Of a DNA stretch of 51,606 nt, positions 50,601 to 51,606 are shown in pieces; position 1 is the stretch's first letter; each line of letters opens with the position of its first letter. Source of the DNA: Clostridia bacterium (GTDB lineage: Bacteria > Bacillota > Clostridia > Christensenellales > Borkfalkiaceae); contig JAFVQT010000030.1 in assembly GCA_017504655.1 (NCBI GenBank), forward strand, positions 1 through 51,606, read 5' to 3'. A model generated the notes under the pieces. That model saw only the letters and a list, made by a program, of their open reading frames with translations, made no database searches and was not told where the DNA came from. Made by a program: the position numbers and the translations under genes.

Positions 50601-51606
50601 AGCCTTACCGCGCGGGTCGAACCGCCCCAAACGCTATTGTTGTTATCTGCGTGAAGCTCAACGAATTCAACGTCGGGTGTGCCGAGCGTAGGAACGTGAG
50701 GCTCATCGGGGGTTTCAGGCTTTTGTGTAGTCCACGTAACTGAGAAATCGTTAATACCCGTATCGCTCGAATTATAGTTTACGTTGTAATAAACGATATC
50801 CTCTGCTGTTACGTAAGTCGTATAGCTGTTTGTTTTTGCAGGGAACTGTGCTCCCGCTTTAATTTCTACCGCATAAACGGCAGTTCCGTGGTAATTTGCA
50901 TCAACAGCAAATGCTATAGAGTTTGTAGTTTCCCAAATTGCGCTCGTCGCACTGTTTTGGAAAATTTCTCTGAGCGTTACGTATTCCGTTTCAGATGTAT
51001 AAACGTTTACGTAATCTAAAAGGTTAGAGGCTTGAACCTCTGCGGTTATATCTACGTCGTGAGCTATATAATCGCTGTTATCAATAATGACAACAAGTCT
51101 TTGATCTGAGCCCTTTCTGTTGTGAATTCCGACAACCGTTACGCTTTCGGTTACAGGGTCGGGTTCGGGAATTGGCTCTGTCGCTTGCCAGCTGCCGTTT
51201 ACAAAGTACAGCGTAACAGCAGGTAAATAATGTCCGCCAAACGGTGCGCCTGCCTCAATCGTAAATACCGTGTAATCCTGTCCGTCAGGTACCGCCAATA
51301 AGCTCTCATCGTAAAGGAAGGTGATGGAGTTTTCGTTATCTATTTGCAAGAAAGTAAAGTTACCCAAAGACTGTCCGTTGATTGTTACAAAAGCTCTTAC
51401 GTTGGCAATTACAGGTGCATCAAAGCCACCGTCGTTTCCGTCGTATGCCTTTGCATCAAAGTTATCGCTGAAAACAAGTCTTACCGCGCGGGTCGAACCG
51501 CCCCAAACGCTATTGTTGTTATCTGCGTGAAGCTCAACGAATTCAACGTCGGGTGTGCCGAGCGTAGGAGTTTCAGGCTCTACGGGTTTTACAGTTGTCC
51601 ACGAAA
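47606..51606 (-). CDS. Repeat-rich surface protein with Cys-type C-terminal anchor (N-terminus outside window)
   Basis: The frame stays open to the window edge, so at least 1333 residues are visible and the true start is beyond 51606. A 292-residue unit is repeated in tandem with very high identity: module A (VEFVELHADNNNSVWGG, VFTIEAGAPFGGHYLP) and module B (VTVSNIHNRKGDDQRL, KAGAQFPAV, TYVTAEDIVYYNVNYN). Module B resembles modules of the 10398-16562 protein. After the repeats come related divergent modules, an InlB-like repeat (ITFNDGESVKVI ... GYEFAGWVYG), a Ser/Pro-rich stretch and the end GGGCMGAVGS plus a hydrophobic helix and KKKRA. That tail looks like a Cys-based sorting signal. Likely a cell-surface glycan-binding or adhesion protein. 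Confidence 0.88.
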   Translation of the reverse strand, partial: SWTTVKPVEPETPTLGTPDVEFVELHADNNNSVWGGSTRAVRLVFSDNFDAKAYDGNDGGFDAPVIANVRAFVTINGQSLGNFTFLQIDNENSITFLYDESLLAVPDGQDYTVFTIEAGAPFGGHYLPAVTLYFVNGSWQATEPIPEPDPVTESVTVVGIHNRKGSDQRLVVIIDNSDYIAHDVDITAEVQASNLLDYVNVYTSETEYVTLREIFQNSATSAIWETTNSIAFAVDANYHGTAVYAVEIKAGAQFPAKTNSYTTYVTAEDIVYYNVNYNSSDTGINDFSVTWTTQKPETPDEPHVPTLGTPDVEFVELHADNNNSVWGGSTRAVRLVFSDSFDAKAYDANDGGFDAPVIADVRAFVTINGQSLGNVTFLQIDNENSITFLYDESLLAVPDGQDYTVFTIEAGAPFGGHYLPAVTLYFANGSWQTTEPVPDPDPVTESVTVSNIHNRKGDDQRLLLFLSQSDYSASNANVTDLIANLNVLDYVYVYTSETEYVTLREIYQGNAQAKIWGEANSIGFAVDSNYHGAAVYAVEIKAGAQFPAVSNGYTTYVTAEDIVYYNVNYNSSDTGINDFSVTWTTQKPETPDEPHVPTLGTPDVEFVELHADNNNSVWGGATRALRLVFSDSFDAKAYDANEGGFDAPVIADVRAFVTINGQPLGDVTFLQIDNENSITFLYNEDLLTVPSGYTQTVFTIEAGAPFGGHYLPEVTLYFNGESWQTEEVDVEVKFTGVVPEQNNTSWNDAQNSVRIRFNYRFNDQGGYNINDADGLNLISKLTFSGVSLTENDILVFAEDVGGNTITIVYNKDMLNWAFEEGSRYHTLSLTEGVSYLGVDIPAFTLYLRNGAWVTECPQMIELGDVETAVGYNTRSLIHIRDWNLDGDEETAVNNMILFFLPSGGFPEGQNLFLDVDKVAEYNVFDKIKLHMIDPNADADGDGFVTLGQVFNAGGWYPSELSGNNDRIVVVNIWETENCIAFSMGAQYTAESFDYIIIEEGCEFPNYYYTNGSSAIDYVQNGEIVDYANLERVSFIQTCDVKIYTNPDDFQGPSLNTNWAIDTNMGEITVSGVDYKDGYVIIELEGSNYPMGEDENGLNQNVAAGNTPLSLNMLEDIYVNGISLYDRVVHFGANGITSYYNYDGYGNFAISVVLANANEVVTEIIVAKDLRVPIYGLSDIASAAYGVMYTETVETVSYTKGTQGFTKDEVIYWTITFNDGESVKVIKVADGETLSSDEIPATPTKAGYEFAGWVYGIDGIYSFEPTAPIKSCYYLTVRWTERSESTPTPPTSSEESSSSSSGGGCMGAVGSFDMAVCAVLIASGMLFIKKKRA
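49440..51606 (-). repeat. 876-bp (292-codon) tandem coding repeat
   Basis: The landmark TCCGCCAAAC recurs at 49481, 50357 and 51233, exactly 876 bp apart each time, and long flanking stretches are nearly identical. About 2.5 units are visible and the array continues past the window edge. The unit nearest the C-terminus is the most diverged. Confidence 0.95.

Noticed and set aside
49584..51530. Three similar plus-strand frames at 49584, 50445 and 51321
   Set aside because: They recur only because the coding strand carries an 876-bp tandem repeat; no ribosome binding sites.
49440..51606. Long direct repeats considered as CRISPR or a mobile element
   Set aside because: The period is 876 bp with no spacers, and the frame is kept throughout, so it is a coding repeat.

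Overview
This window looks like a chromosomal segment of a low-to-medium GC, Gram-positive gut-type Clostridia bacterium. The closest fit is an uncultured Christensenellales/Borkfalkia-like lineage, which is an inference from protein style and not a database match. The evidence is AGGAGG-type ribosome binding sites, TTGACA-17-TATAAT promoters, many lipoproteins with Gram-positive lipoboxes, InlB-type repeats, and very long secreted multi-module proteins. No rRNA, tRNA, CRISPR array or transposase was recognised.

Left part (1-10.4 kb). A partial surface lipoprotein with a Ser/Glu stalk (1-1711) is preceded by a promoter, a folded leader RNA and an intrinsic terminator, an arrangement typical of transcription attenuation. 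Next to it is a divergent promoter pair around a perfect palindrome. One arm makes a roughly 390-nt transcript with three SD-preceded micro-ORFs and a multi-hairpin RNA; the other reads into a terminator within about 40 nt. A deoxynucleoside salvage operon (deoC-deoD-pdp) follows. After it come a CrtO-like acyltransferase, a lipoprotein with two internal repeats, a gene remnant, an F420-0:L-glutamate ligase homologue whose 3' end is duplicated 1.67 kb away, an ASCH-domain protein, and a flavin-reductase/PCP_red fusion.

Middle part (10.4-30.5 kb). Two giant secreted proteins (2054 and 1999 aa) are each preceded by a tiny acidic protein (39 and 54 aa), and the two tiny proteins resemble each other. 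Between the giants is an operon for a GH78 alpha-L-rhamnosidase, a Gfo/Idh/MocA oxidoreductase and an MGH1-like glycosidase.

Right part (28.8-51.6 kb). A carbohydrate ABC transporter (binding protein and two permeases, no ATPase) is divergent from an AraC-type regulator. Downstream of it are a cytosolic TIM-barrel-like protein, two big lipoproteins built from a roughly 220-residue 'FTGKN' module, and a secreted TIM-barrel-like lipoprotein. Then come a truncated GH29 fucosidase, a nucleoside hydrolase remnant, a second AraC regulator, an exported tyrosine-phosphatase lipoprotein, and a repeat-rich surface protein with a Cys-containing C-terminal anchor (47606 to the window end).

Working model (inference): 10.4-51.6 kb is a glycan-utilisation region. 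Modular surface proteins would bind and cut a rhamnose/fucose-containing glycan, the CUT1 transporter would import oligosaccharides, and cytosolic glycosidases would finish degradation. The best candidates for undescribed biology are the FTGKN module (10 copies in three genes) with its GDEP/YDDYP TIM-barrel family, the tiny acidic proteins, and the two structured RNAs at 1.7-2.5 kb.
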